Assembly: GCA_963580455.1 (NCBI GenBank)
Contig: OY756957.1
Span: forward strand, 23,900,501-23,964,500
Length of the DNA: 64,000 nucleotides
Reading direction: 5' to 3'
DNA from: Euonymus europaeus
Taxonomy: Eukaryota > Streptophyta > Magnoliopsida > Celastrales > Celastraceae
A program made the translations under genes and the position numbers. How positions within the stretch are numbered: position 1 is the stretch's first letter; each line of letters opens with the position of its first letter. The notes beneath the pieces were generated by a model. The model was given only the letters and a program-made list of their open reading frames with translations, did no database searches and was not told the origin of the DNA. Shown one piece after another: positions 1 through 11,745 of the stretch.

Positions 1-1731
1 AGAAAAGAAAAAACTAGTTTAAAAAAGAAACTCAAAAAGTCAAATCAAAAAAATTACCTCTGTCAACAGTCAAACTTTTCTACTTTTTTCTCCTCCTTGC
101 CCTATTATATGACATGATAAAATGCATAATGCATCCATTTTGACATAATGCTAATTAAATTACTCATGCACCATTATAACACTTTATTTTATTTTAGGGT
201 TTATAAGGAATCAATTAATTAATTATGAGGTGAGACCCAATTAAGTATCTACTTCCCTTTCAATTAACATGTTGTAGAAAGAGTACAATGTATAACTCAT
301 TAATTAAGGACAATAACCTCAACAATATATTTGGATGATAGCCTAGTTAGTGAATCTCTCTGGAGCCAAAGTCATATGGACTAATTTGGGAGAACTCATA
401 TTCAATTTTCATCGTAAGCAATATCCTTACGATCAAGCGCTGATCAAAGTGTTGTACTCGATTATGAAAAAGTATAAAAATACAATATCCTCATCCATGC
501 AGTGCCCTTTCATTGCTTATTGGATTATAGGAACACAAGCTTAATCATTAGATAGTATACTCGGTTAGATGAGATTTAGTTGGCCTGAAAGATTATGGTA
601 ACATATATATATATATATATATATTAGACAGTAAACCATAGGTTTTCGTCTCGAGTTCGAGCTCCCCAACCCAAACCCATTCCCCAAACAAAAAAAATAA
701 AATAAAAATCATAGGCTTTTACTTCCAAATATAAATAGAAGCCAGTTCTCGTAATGCATGAAAATGAAGTATATATAAATCATGGTGTGGTTTGGGAAGG
801 TTTTTCTGTTTTCTTGCTGGCTGCTGCTGCTGCTGTGCGTGGTTTTGTGTTCCTTTTGGTTGGTTTTGCTGCTGTCTCGCTTTGGTTTAGTTGGTGTTGT
901 TTCTTGGTTTCCCATCGTCGGCTATCTGGCTTGTGTTTCTTTGTTCTTTTTATTAAAATCAGTATTCTTATAAATAAATAAATAATATTAAAATGAAATA
1001 AGTAAAACAAAGTTAAGAATATACTCTGTGGTCACTATTCTCAATTATCAATATTTTCAAGATAGGAAAATAGAAGAATTCATCATTTAACGGCTAGAAC
1101 TAATTAGAAAGTTATTATAATTTAAAAATAAAAAATAAAAAATTATGTATTTGTTATTGCCAGGAATCAGAAATTTTATTATTAATTTTCAGCATATCAT
1201 AACAATAAATAATTTTATAATAAAAAATAAGATTGTTCTAATTATAAGCCCATGCATACTTATGCATTGAACAAAAGACTATATATCTTACTGCATTTCT
1301 TTTTTGGATATCTTACTTAGAATTTTGAGAATATAAATGATAGCTAGCTGACTGAATTAACAAAAGAATCCTAAACTAAAGGATCGCTCTTAATACTTGT
1401 ATGTATATATATGTATGTTTTAACTGGTAGAGCTGATGAGGGAGAGGTTGGTCGGTCCTCTTCAGCACAACAAAGTAGGCTTCTATTAGGGCATATGCTT
1501 TTTACATACATATATATATATATATATAGATATATAGATATATATATATATGCCTTACCTGAACATGTCTTGAATCTCCTTTTCCTTTCTTTTTACACAC
1601 ACAGATACATATGTGTGTGTGTGTGTCAAGAATGGGGCGCAATAGCATCAAAAGAGTAATGAAATGAAAGAGTGGAACTGTTCTAGTTGTAGATGAATCA
1701 ATGTGATAATTATATATGGTGTTTGGTGCAG
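1..1731. other. Intronic or intergenic DNA upstream of the KANADI-like exons
   Basis: No exon is confidently recognised. The stretch is AT-rich and holds TA/GATA dinucleotide runs (about 1505-1552), a GT run near 1612-1626 and the SINE-like relic. A short open segment near 1434-1477 (ADEGEVGRSSSAQQ in one frame), bounded by possible splice sites, might be another exon of the downstream gene, but its phase does not join cleanly with the next exon. A 64-codon open stretch at 350-544 resembles nothing I know. Confidence 0.4.
575..700 (+). repeat. Possible tRNA-derived SINE relic
   Basis: A polymerase III B-box-like stretch (gtctcgagttcgagctcc, near 646-664) lies downstream of a weak A-box-like stretch (ttagttggcctgaaag). 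An AT dinucleotide run at about 602-624 sits between them, and an A-rich tail follows. The arrangement fits a decayed plant SINE whose body gained a microsatellite. The A box is poor and no target duplication was found, so this is tentative. Confidence 0.35.
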
Positions 1732-2128
1732 CAGAGGAGCTTGGACGACGCAAACCAATTCCAGGGATGAGGATGTCCTTAGACCGGATATCGGCTTTTC
1801 CTCCCAGCAAACATTCTCTAATTTATTTGAGGTATGTTTGCAAATGCATATATATACATATTCTTCTGCATGAATATGCCCAATTGCCAATATATATGTA
1901 TATTCATCAAAGACTAATTAAATGTCAATAGATATTTTCTGAGGACGATTTAACGGTAAGTTTTAATTTGAGAGTATTAATTAATGTGTATTATTGGTGG
2001 TGCAGGGAAGCAATTTGAGTGGATCGAAAAGCTTTGTGGGATCAAATACACAACTGAACAGGAATAGTAATCCAAGCTTGGAGTTCACGTTAGGCAGACC
2101 AGATTGGCACACCAAACAACATGATTGA
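1732..2128 (+). CDS. 3' exons of a KANADI-like GARP transcription factor gene
   Basis: Two exons are proposed, 1732-1831 (gtgcag acceptor, TTTGAG|gtatgt donor) and 2006-2128 (ggtgcag acceptor, TGA stop at 2126-2128). Read in phase they end in a serine/asparagine-rich tail with the motif SNPSLEFTLGRPDWH. KANADI-family proteins, GARP/Myb-like transcriptional repressors that specify abaxial organ identity, typically end with a similar LEFTLGRP-like motif. The DNA-binding GARP domain is not present, so the gene must start upstream of the window. The last exon is well supported by frame, splice acceptor and motif. The penultimate exon is inferred from compatible phase and a RGAW..TNSRDE segment. 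Related GARP families cannot be excluded from the C terminus alone. Confidence 0.58.
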
Positions 2129-2155
2129 TATTTTTGTATTGATTCCCTAATCGTT

Positions 2156-2215
<60 letters not shown>
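2156..2215. repeat. (CT)n microsatellite of about 60 bp
   Basis: Uninterrupted CT/TC dinucleotides begin about 28 bases after the stop of the KANADI-like gene, so the tract probably lies in that gene's 3' UTR. Runs of this kind mutate by slippage and should be polymorphic. Confidence 0.95.
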
Positions 2216-2219
<4 letters not shown>

Positions 2220-2562
2220 TAGGGTTGCTTGCATGTCTGTAAATTCTTTTTGGAGCTAAAATTAAAGCTGATTGTCATCAGGTGATGTTAGTCAACACAT
2301 GAATGCCATGAAAATATGAAAAGCAAATTAAGAGGAAAAAATGAATTAAATCATGCATATATATATATATAAATTTATTGGTTTTATATTCCCGTCTTTT
2401 TAATTTTTTTAAAGATATTCTTTTTCTCTTTAATTTGTGGGGTACATATTTTGAGTGATTAGTGTGTGTGAAAGCATGACTTTTAAGTTCTATTTTTTTC
2501 CTTTTGAGGGGAAAAAGCTATATTTTCATACTTTGATTTGAACGTCTGATGTACAACCCCAA

Positions 2563-2594
<32 letters not shown>
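2563..2594. repeat. (AT)n microsatellite
   Basis: A pure AT dinucleotide run in AT-rich intergenic DNA. Shorter runs occur near 2357-2371, 2706-2720 and 4722-4738. Confidence 0.9.
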
Positions 2595-2601
<7 letters not shown>

Positions 2602-3002
2602 TGGCTGGAAAGATATTTAGAGAATATGTGATTCACTTTGCCATGCAAAAAATCTTGCATTCATGCATAAAGTTGGTATATATTTTATTAATACAAACAC
2701 ACACATATATATATATATAGAAACACATCACTACTTTTTTAAGTGGCGTAGATTCCTCAAATATTTCTTATAATCTTTGTGACTGAAATAATGTTGGGAT
2801 TGTGGGGTGCATTCATATGACCCACTCACTAATCATTTTTGGTCAATTTCAAAAAAGGTTGCTAAATGTTTAATATATGATCTTATCATAAGATACGATA
2901 TAATCGCTAGCTTTTAGCACAATCATAGTATTCTGAAAGAAATAATCAATTTTCCATGATTCGTGCCACCTTAGTACATACTTAATAATTATTGAATTGG
3001 AA

Positions 3003-3187
3003 TTAGGGGTGGCTTGATTGATAGTCTAGTCTATCCGATCAAGGCGATCGAGATCTTGAGTTCAAATCTCACTAGGGGTGAGGTTAATTTACATTTAAAG
3101 TATCATGTATCAAGGGTGGAGGTAAAAATTAATATTGAGGTGGACTAATATTAAGAACAATGTTATTTATAATAGTAAATTTTTTTG
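3003..3187 (+). repeat. tRNA-derived SINE
   Basis: An A-box-like segment (ggtggcttgattgatagt, near 3007) is followed about 40 bases later by a B-box-like segment (gagttcaaatctcact, near 3058-3074). The unit ends in a T run (about 3179-3186). This spacing and order are those of the internal polymerase III promoter of tRNA-derived plant SINEs. The termini are approximate. Confidence 0.6.
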
Positions 3188-5260
3188 AAATGATATATTA
3201 TTCATGAACAAAAACAATATTAACTACTTTAAGTATATTTTTTTAAAAGGTTGCATAGGGCTACAGCCGAGTGCAATCCCCCGCCCCCTGCCTTGTACCA
3301 AAATTATTTAAAAAAAAAATCGTTTCCAAATTTTATAGAATTGATTTTTGATTTTTAAATAAATCGGTACCTCCAAGATGTTTTTTCTTCTTTTGTTATC
3401 AATAGGCTTGATGTAGAAAAATTTTATCTTTGAATTATTTAATTGGAAAAGATCACCGGATGAATTATGATTTTTTTTGTTGATAAGCACCTTATATGGG
3501 CTTCTTATTATATTTAATATTTTCAAAATATTTGTAGCTCAATACACTCTTAACTATTTGAATCTTGGACCAATAAGGACAAATTAATGTTTTAGTTGGT
3601 TTAATGACAAGTTTATACTCTCTTCTCTCACTCACTCTCTCTCCATCTCCCACGTGCACAACATTGCCAACAATGGATCTTTGCCGTTCGGCCACCATTT
3701 TTGTCGTTTTAACCACCAAAACGAAGCTTAGACTTCTAGGAGAAAAACTCAACAAATCACGAAAGTTTTTGTCTATCGTAGCCACCAAAATCACGAAGAG
3801 AATCTCATGGCCACAAAAACTTCTCTCCTTCAATCCGGCCAACTCCAACAACCGTTTTGGAAACCAAAGACATCGTTGAGCTCACAAGAGCAAGGGTTAT
3901 GATTCCCAATAATTTTTCAGCCATTTTGGGGAGTTATGTGAAAATCCTATGAATTCTGGGTAAGAAATCCTATCAATTTTTTTGCTTAATTTTGATTGAA
4001 AGCTCTTCTAAATCATTTTGATGAGTTTTGCGAGATCCTCTCAATTTTGAGTAAGTTTGAGAAATCCTTTGATCATTTAAGAGGATTTCTGATAATAGAG
4101 TTTCAAGTTTAGGATTTTGGGGTTTAGGATTTTAGAGTTTAGGGTTTTTTTTTGGCGTTTAGGTTTAGGACTTAAGGTTTAAGGTTTTTGATTTTCTTGC
4201 TATTTATGTAAATATCTCTTAATTATTCTTAAGATTTATTGTTCAAAATTAAAACAATAATTGTTAACATTCAAAAAACTTTCAGGAAATTTAGAGGATT
4301 TCTTGTCATAGGGTTTAAAGTTTATTAGTTCAGGGTTTTGAGATTTAGAAGATTAGAGTTTAGTGTTTAGAGTTTAGGATTTTGGGGTTTAGTATTTAGT
4401 ATTTAGTGTTTAGAATTTTGGTGAATTTTGTGTAATTCTCTAAATTTTGGACAAGTTTGAGAGATCCTCTGAATTTTTTGTTATTTTTGTTTGATTTTCA
4501 TAAATTATATAATTCTTTTGAAATATTTTATAAAATCCTCTGAATGTTTTTGATTAATTTTGAAAACTTTTTCTGATTTCTTTGGGTGAGTTTTGATAAA
4601 TTTGTTTAGTTCTGGATAAGTTTGAGAAATTACATGAGTTCATTCAGAGGATCTGATGAATGAATATATAAAAATATCGATCATAGATCTTATTGAAAAG
4701 AGTTTTTCGCCTTGATTCTGAATATATATATATATATATTTAAAAAAATTGACTAGTATTTTGAGGGATAAAAATGTTTTAATAGTTTTTTTAAAAAAAT
4801 AAAAAGAATCTGACGATATCAACATGTGTTATGAATATAATGATTTATTAGAATAATGATAGTTTTGTCCGGAATTATTTAAATAATGTATTAAAATATT
4901 GAAAATTTAAAGGTAATTAATGCAATAGATATTTTCATTAAATTTTTTTTTGGTGAATCCCGTCGATTATTAATGAACATTTTTTGGACTATCAAATGCA
5001 TAGTTTATGCAAATAATGCAATTGCAGTTTGGATATTGGGCCTTACTTCTCATTACCGACCACCCACTTACAAAAACGGGCGAAGTTGTCATTCTTTGGG
5101 CCGATAGGGGATGGGTTGTCATGCCAAACTACAAGAGCCCGAGAGTACTATGTCAAAAGAAAGAAAAAAAATACAAATAGGTCATTGAAAGATGAAGCTA
5201 TTTGTAATTAGGTTACCCATCGAAACAAACTTCAATTTTTATCATTCAATGTTTCAATGG
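3188..5260. other. Repeat-like intergenic DNA with degenerate TTTAGGG-like units
   Basis: No gene is recognised. From about 3950 to 4640 the sequence repeats variants of a phrase containing gaatttt, agtttgagaaatcct and gaggattt. Between about 4105-4180 and 4310-4420 it is rich in gtttagggtttt/gtttaggattt, similar to but not matching the plant telomere unit. A weak open stretch at 3604-3879 has no recognisable domain. Confidence 0.4.
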
Positions 5261-5263
5261 TAA

Positions 5264-5609
5264 GAGCAACTACAATAGGGACGTGCAAATGTCTCAATTA
5301 AAATTTTTTGGGTCCCACATATTTATCAACATCGACAAAACACGTCTCTCAATACAGTCACATAAGCAAAACACAAATCCATATATATTTTCCTCTCCCC
5401 ATTTTAGTCAAGCTAACAACTTTCCTCTCCTCCATATCATGCCCATTAGATTTACACCAAAATCAATATTAGGTCTCAAATTTATTACAAAAAGTTAAGC
5501 CAGATATTCACCACATTAGAAAACATGTCTCTCAATAAAATCATATGAGCAAAATACATATTTCAATACAGCTTTACTGGCCTAAAAAATTGTACCATTG
5601 TGCTTGCTC
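5264..5609. mobile_element. MITE with TAA target duplication (PIF/Harbinger, Tourist-like)
   Basis: The 346-bp element begins GAGCAACTACAATAGGG and ends with the imperfect inverse (accattgtgcttgctc). It is flanked on both sides by TAA (5261-5263 and 5610-5612). A 3-bp TAA/TTA duplication is the signature of PIF/Harbinger-type MITEs. No coding capacity is present. The terminal repeats have diverged, so it is an old, immobile copy. Confidence 0.6.
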
Positions 5610-5812
5610 TAAGTAATTTGATCACTCCAGTCAATTACCAGTGATAAAAGCTGACGTGCAATGATATTGGTGATATGGATATTCTGACGTGGCATTTGAG
5701 CTGACATGAATTAAATTTTTTTTTAAAAAAATTATTTTCATCAAAAGAAGTAAAATGATTTTTTCGCTCGAACTTTTCTTTTTCTTTTTAATATTTTTTA
5801 AACCTCTTTTTC

Positions 5813-6563
5813 ATGGAAATTTCGTGCCCATTCTTGATGGATTCAATGTTTGAGGATAATGCTGAGATGCTATTCAAATTTAACCATATTGACAGACTAA
5901 AAGATTTTATTGTGCAATTTCACCAATTTACCTCACGCACCAAAGATATAAGCCAAGAATTGTTGTTAATTTGTCTCTTGGGAGGGCTTAAATCTAAGTT
6001 AAAACATGATGTTAAATTGTTGAATCCTAAAGACATTTATGAGGCAATTGTAATAGCTAAACAAGTAGACATCAAGTTACATGACCCTCAAACCAGTATG
6101 TGTAAGCCTGTCTCCCATAAACCAGTGTAGTGGTCTTCTGCACTTAGCAAGACTTCTGAGTCTTTTCCAAAAAAATACTTAACTGTTGAATATCCTACAA
6201 GACGGGTAACTCTTGAAGGGTATCAAGATAAGAGGGCAAAAAAAACTGTGTTTTTCTTTTGCAATGAGAAGTATGTTAGAGGACATGATTGTGCCAAAAA
6301 ATAGTTACTATTATTAGAAGTCAATTTTGAGGATGAATATGGTTTAGTGGAACCAGTAGGTCATGAAGAGTGTTTTGTAGATGGTTGTCCTTAAACTGAG
6401 AACATAGGATGTTGTCAAAATTTGTAGTTGAGTGCTTCAACTTTTTATGGAATTAATGACACCCAAGCTCTAACAACTATGAAGGTTAGAGGAACACTCA
6501 AGAACCATTCAGTGGTAGTGTTGGTTAATTCAGGGATTACAAATAATTTTGTTGACTTTGAGT
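5813..6563 (+). pseudogene. Decayed Ty3/gypsy gag and start of protease
   Basis: A 105-codon open segment at 5813-6130 resembles the retrotransposon gag domain (FIVQFHQFTSRTKDISQEL, LKHDVKLLNPKDIYEA). A CCHC-like knuckle follows near 6250-6303 (FFCNEKYVRGHDC). Next comes the flap region of an aspartic protease (VVVLVNSGITNNFVDFELA), where the catalytic Asp of the usual D-S/T-G triad reads Asn. Stop codons and frame changes interrupt it throughout. The solo LTR at 6570-7519 splits the protease region. Confidence 0.75.
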
Positions 6564-6569
6564 TGGCAC

Positions 6570-7519
6570 TGTTGGAAATAAGACAATGCAAATATGAAGT
6601 AGATTAACACATGAAATACAACGAATTTTACAATTTAATAACGCATGAAACAATACATATCATATATGTAGAATTGAAAGTGAGAATAACCGAAGTTACC
6701 AAATACCGGATCGGATTGCAAACACAAGATTGAAGTGAGGTATGCGAACCGCAAATCTCCTTAAGGTGAAAATTCCCCAGCCACCGGTGTCAATGCTAAA
6801 GTAGGTAAACACCTCCCAAGATACAACACTCCCTTCTATCGGTAGGTGACACAAGTATACCGGTAGGCTCGTTCGAACCAAAAATAGAATGCACTCTCAA
6901 AAAGAAGGAATTCGACTAGGAAGAAGGAAGAGAGTTTCGACACAAGTGTTAAGTTTTTGAGAAATGGTGTAATCTTTTTCCGTACCATTTGGGCTACTAT
7001 TTATAGTAGAACCCAAGGAAAACGGATCCCTAAAAAGTAGGGATCCATAAATAAATTCAAAATTAAACCAAATTAATATTGTAACGGAAATATTTTATTA
7101 AAACCATAACGGACATTTTGAATTTTGAATAAGCCTCATGTCTACATTCAACGAACCTAGTAGTGGGCTAGTGCAAAATATTGAGCCCAAATGGGCTACG
7201 TAAGCCCGAGCCCAAACAAAAGTTTGGGTGCCTTTGGGCCCAAGTCTTACATCCAACGCTTAATTCTATAAACTCAAGTCATAATTCTTCAATGTGGGAT
7301 TCCCACATTTCTATTATTTTGCACTCAATATATCATGTCTAACATGACCAATTTTGGAGTCAATTTCCATTCAACCAAAAAATGGTTTTGGACAACTTTT
7401 AACTTCAATCTCTAGTCTTCATATTGAAGATTAGAACCCGCTAAATTACATTCAACTAACACTCAATTAGTTGTAAATAATTATTGGTCAAATAGTGGTT
7501 GACCACCATTTTTCCAACA
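6570..7519. mobile_element. Solo LTR (950 bp) inserted in the decayed gypsy element
   Basis: The segment starts TGTTGGAAA and ends TTTCCAACA (perfect 9-bp terminal inverted repeat, TG...CA ends). It is flanked by the 5-bp direct repeat GGCAC (6565-6569 and 7520-7524). No gag or pol lies between the ends, so only one LTR remains after recombination between the two LTRs of a full element. The TGTTGGAA terminus is common in plant Ty1/copia LTRs, which is my tentative superfamily. Removing it plus one GGCAC rejoins the protease reading of the host element. Confidence 0.85.
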
Positions 7520-7524
7520 GGCAC

Positions 7525-9672
7525 TATGAACCTACACATGCTTTTGAAGTGATGATTGTTGTAGGTGTCTTGGTTAAAAGCAATGGATGTTGTAAGGACA
7601 CACCTCTTACTTTGGGAAACTATAAATGCAACTCTAATTTGTTTGTCTTACCTCTTGGTTGATGTGATATGGTTCTTGGCATTCAGTGGTTAACCATTGT
7701 CAATCCTATGTTATGGGATTTCCAACTGTTGACCATGAAATATGTAGCAAAAGGGAAAGAATATCAATTACACAATGTCAATAAGAACCCACATATGGTT
7801 CAGATAGCTTCCTTGCAGTAGTTAGAAAGGGATATTTCTAACTATAGTTTCAGAATGTTATTATACTCTCATGAAGGGATTACAACAACTTCTATGAGTG
7901 AAGATTCAGTACTCAATCGGGAGCACGAAACAACATGACATGATATGTTGTTTCCATGTTCCAAGGGATTTACCCCCTCAAAGATTTCATGATCATAGAA
8001 TTCATTTACTGTCTGGATCAAAACATGTAAGTAAAAGGCCTTATCATTATTGACTTATATAGAAAGATGAAATTGAAAAGGCATTCAGGGAGTAATTATA
8101 GTTTGGATACATTAGGCCCAGCTACAACCCCATCTCCTCACCATTGTTGTTGGTTAAGAAAAAAGAGGGCACATGGAGAATGTGAATGGACTACAGTGAA
8201 TTAAACCAACAAACTGTCAAGAATAAGTACCCCATTCCTTTGACAAATGATTTATTGGACAAATTACATGGGCCACTTTATTTTTCTAAGTTGGATTTAA
8301 AGTCTGGATACCACCATATAAGAATACATGGTGATGATGTGCACAAAACATCTTTTAGAACCCATGAGGGTCACTATGAATTTTTTAATGATGCCTTTTG
8401 GTCTCACTAATGCACCAGCAAACTTCCAGAGTTTAATGAATGATATATTCAAGCCAATGTTGAGGAAGTTTGTCTTATTTTTCTTTGATGACATATTGGA
8501 TTTCAGTACTAATTGGGATCGACATCTGCTGGACTTAAAGTAGACTTTTGACATTCTGTTACACCATGATCTTTTTGTAAAGAAACAGAAATGTTCCTTT
8601 GGCCAGAAGCAAGTAGAGTATTTGGGACACATAGTGTCTAGGAAAGGGATGAATGTTGATCCCTCATAATTGAAAGACATTAAGGATTGACCTTTACCTA
8701 CTAATATGAAGGAATTTTAGGGATTCTTTAGTCTTATAGGTTATTATAGGAAGTTCATTTCTAGTTATGGCAGGATTTTTCACCCTATGTATCACTTGAC
8801 AAAGAAGAATGATTTCATTTGGACTTCAGTGGCTACAACGACTTTTAATGAGCTCAAAATTTTCATGGTATAACCAGCAGTTTTGGCTTTACCGGATTTT
8901 TTTATTCCATTTGAAATTTAATGTGATGCATATGTTTTTGGAGTTCGGGCAGTGCTATAGAAGAAGGGTTGGCTAGTGGCCTTTATGAGTCAAACATTTG
9001 GTCCACATAACCAGACATTGTCTACATATGAAAAAGAACTAATTGCCTTGGTCTCAGCAGTTATAAAATGGCAACACTACTTACAAGGAAATCATTTTAT
9101 TGTCAAAACTGACCATTGTAATTTGAAGCATTTTTTTTACAGCAGAAGGCAAATACAACTTTTCAGGAAAAGTTGTATTTGCCTTCAATATTTCAATATT
9201 TCTTGAGAAGGAAGTCTTAACTGATTCCTCTTAAATTGTGATTGATAGTGAGTATCATGCAATATCCTATCCATATTTTGGATAGATAGATGAGCTAAGA
9301 AGATACAATGAGTAGGATAATTGGATCAAAACAAAAACTACAAAGGTCTAAAAAGATATTATTGCTAAGGCAATTCAACCAAAATATCATGTGGATAATG
9401 GGTTTTTAAAGTTTAAATCCATAATTGTTATTAGTCCTCAATCTGTATATAGATCAAACTTGTTTGCAGAATTCCATTATACTCCATCTATTGGACACCC
9501 TAGGATATTGAGGACCTACCAAAATTTAAAGAAGGAATTATACTAGAAGAGAATGAAAAAATATCAAAAATATGGTGGCAGAATGTGTGGAATGTTAGCA
9601 GAATAAATTTGAGTCCATTTCACCACAAGGACTCCTACAGCCTTTGCCTATTCCATCATAGGTTTGGCCTAA
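7525..9672 (+). pseudogene. Decayed Ty3/gypsy pol: protease, RT, RNase H, integrase
   Basis: In order: the rest of the protease (LLVD/GIQWL-like, 7525-7800); reverse transcriptase from about 8050 (ISSPLLLVKKKEGTWRM, then [21 protein letters not shown], a frameshift near 8385, [17 protein letters not shown], catalytic box FFDDIL at about 8483-8500); RNase H (8940-9200; LSTYEKELIALVSAV, VKTDHCNLKHFF); and the integrase zinc-binding/start region (about 9465-9670; HPRILRTYQNLKKE). The domain order RT-RH-INT is Ty3/gypsy, and the RT motifs look chromovirus-like. Many stops and frameshifts show it is long dead. No LTRs were found at its ends. Confidence 0.85.
9145..9186. repeat. Perfect 20-bp inverted repeat with a 2-nt loop
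   Basis: Arms 9145-9164 and 9167-9186 are exact reverse complements separated by AG. It sits inside the RNase H/integrase junction of the decayed gypsy element. Read in frame it encodes a TTFQEK-like segment that the family does have, so part of the palindrome may be coincidental. Confidence 0.9.
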
Positions 9673-9879
9673 TTGCAAATAGCCCCATTTTTCGACGGCC
9701 TATTTGTACTTTTCGCCAAAAGAAAAGAAAGGAAAAATGCTTGGGTACACAACTTAAAGGCACCCAAGGTAACCTAATCCTACATGACATGCCACATGTG
9801 ATTGTATATAAATTTTCCCTTTTATCTCTTCACCTATCTTTTATTCAAACTTTGAAAATCAAATATTCCCTCTTAAATT

Positions 9880-11110
9880 TCTTTTTTTTAAAGAATAGGG
9901 GGATTTTATTTCATAAAAAAGATAAGAAAAGCCCTTCTCCGGGGGGCTCACAAAGGAGAGACACAAACTTAACCCTTCAAAGAGACAAAATCATAAGAGA
10001 TCAAATTGCTAGAACCATGACACAAAACAATCCACACACTATTTTCTAATTCTAATACTATGAACATCCATTTGAATGCAACCTTTGACTTTGGTTGGAA
10101 TATCATCATACATATACCAAGTATGCGAGACTTGAGAATTAAAGGCAATAGAAGCCAAAGCATCAACACAATAATTTGCCTCCCTATAGGCTTGCTTAAA
10201 TTAAATTTGTAAACTAGAGCAACACCTTAGGATGCTTCTTTTCAAATACACCAATTTTCAAGTACATTTATATCTATCAGATAGCACATTAATAACAGTC
10301 AAGGAGTTTGACTCAATGACCAAGTTAAGATAGCCCAAGCTAGAAGCCAAGTTTATACCAACAAAAATGGCTTTCACCTCAGTAAAAGTAATAGAATTGA
10401 AACCAAAGTAATTTTAAAAACCAGCCAAGAACTTACCAAAATGATTTAGAATAATATCACTGCCACCAGAGTCACCGAGGTTATTCAAAACACTCCCATC
10501 ACAGTTAATTTTTACAAATCCAAGGGGAGGGGGGATCCAGTACAAAGCAGTGGCCATACCCGAATTTTTCTAATGCAGAGGAATATTGAAAAACTTGCTT
10601 AAGAAAGGTTCCTTAAGAGGCAGCTTATATTTTTTACCTTTGCATTGAAATTGCATCCCAATTTGATCAATCACTTCTTCAATAATACAATCACCTGACA
10701 TTGGGCTAGCCTCATACCTGCATTTGTTCCTAGTTTTCCAAATATTTGAACATACGAAAGTAGGCAGCAAAAGGACTAGAACACCAGACATAGAGTCGTT
10801 GTTTTTATGCTGCCAACAATCTGTAAGTATTAAATATAATGTGTTCCAAGTATAATACCAGCCAAGAACGTTATAAAAATATTTTCACACATATTTGAAA
10901 ATAGAACATTCAAGAAACAAGTGATGAATGGATTCTAATTTTGGACCATTGGTGCAACAATGACATTTAGACACAACATGAATGTCTTTCTTTCCAATAT
11001 TATCATCCACTGGAAGAACATTCTTGAAGACTTTCCACATAAGAATGGATACTTTGATGAGAATCAAATCATGTCAAATGAGCTCATATGTAGGAAGTAA
11101 AATATAAGAA
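9880..11110 (-). pseudogene. 3' end of an L1-type LINE (zf-RVT and RNase H)
   Basis: On the minus strand, 11067-10885 encodes a zinc-binding reverse-transcriptase C-terminal domain (KVFKNVLPVDDNIGKKDIH, then SKCHCCTN, HHLFLEC). At about 10560-10020 follows a plant LINE-type RNase H domain (FVKINCDGSVLNN, TFTEVKAIFVGINLASSLG, IESNSLTVINVLS, REANYCVDALAS). A T run on the plus strand near 9882-9889 corresponds to the poly(A) end. Several stops break it. The 5' part, with the RT catalytic core, is missing, as is usual for LINE copies. Confidence 0.75.
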
Positions 11111-11289
11111 TGCCTTAATTCTTCCCAAGCAGCATTAACAGAAAAAATGCCCGAGTCATTATTGCATCAAATCAAACTATATATCAACACATTGATGCAA
11201 AGTAACATTCTCACTTAGGATTTTTTCCACAATATGAAGAGGGAGAAATTGTCTCAATTTCTGAATATCCCAATCATTGTTTAACAAAA

Positions 11290-11742
11290 AAGGTTTTAAG
11301 TAAAGGAGGCCAAGGCAAATGGCTGCTTATTTGCAACTAAGGCTTGGGCTAAAGGAAAATATTCAACATACGATTTTTCAAAAGTAAGATAGAAGAAATA
11401 CTTGTTGATTAGATCTCAAATAAAGGTGACATGTTCTTCCTGAGTTGGCTCACCAGTAGTGATGATTCATTTCTGAGTAAGAGACTTATAAGATGACTGC
11501 TACATAGAGGAGGTTTTAAAAGCAAGAAGCTCAGGATCATCAAATTGAATAAGACGGATAGAGTCTTCACCAGCAATGGGTAAATGAGTCAACATGGTAA
11601 TATCTCTTAAAGTGATGAATGCAAAGCAAAAAGGAAAGAAGAAAGAAGTAACAGTAAGGGAACATAAATTTAGAGTGAAAGTTAAGAGGTTGGATTCAGT
11701 AGGGGAGATTTCTTGTTCATTTTTATGAGATGGTAAAGGCAT
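11290..11742 (-). pseudogene. Plant mobile domain (PMD) relic
   Basis: The minus strand at 11742-11500 is open for 80 codons and reads PLPSHKNEQEISP followed by SFFFPFCFAFITLRDITMLT and HLPIAGED. This matches the shape of the aminotransferase-like plant mobile domain (hydrophobic strand, ITL-x-D-V-x-ML, LP-x-x-G). Beyond a stop, 11420-11290 reads VEYFPLAQALVANKQPFALA, resembling the next block of that domain. PMD proteins occur in plant transposons and in a few host genes (MAIN, MAIL). This copy is fragmentary and directly abuts the LINE 3' fragment. Confidence 0.5.
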
Positions 11743-11745
11743 ATT

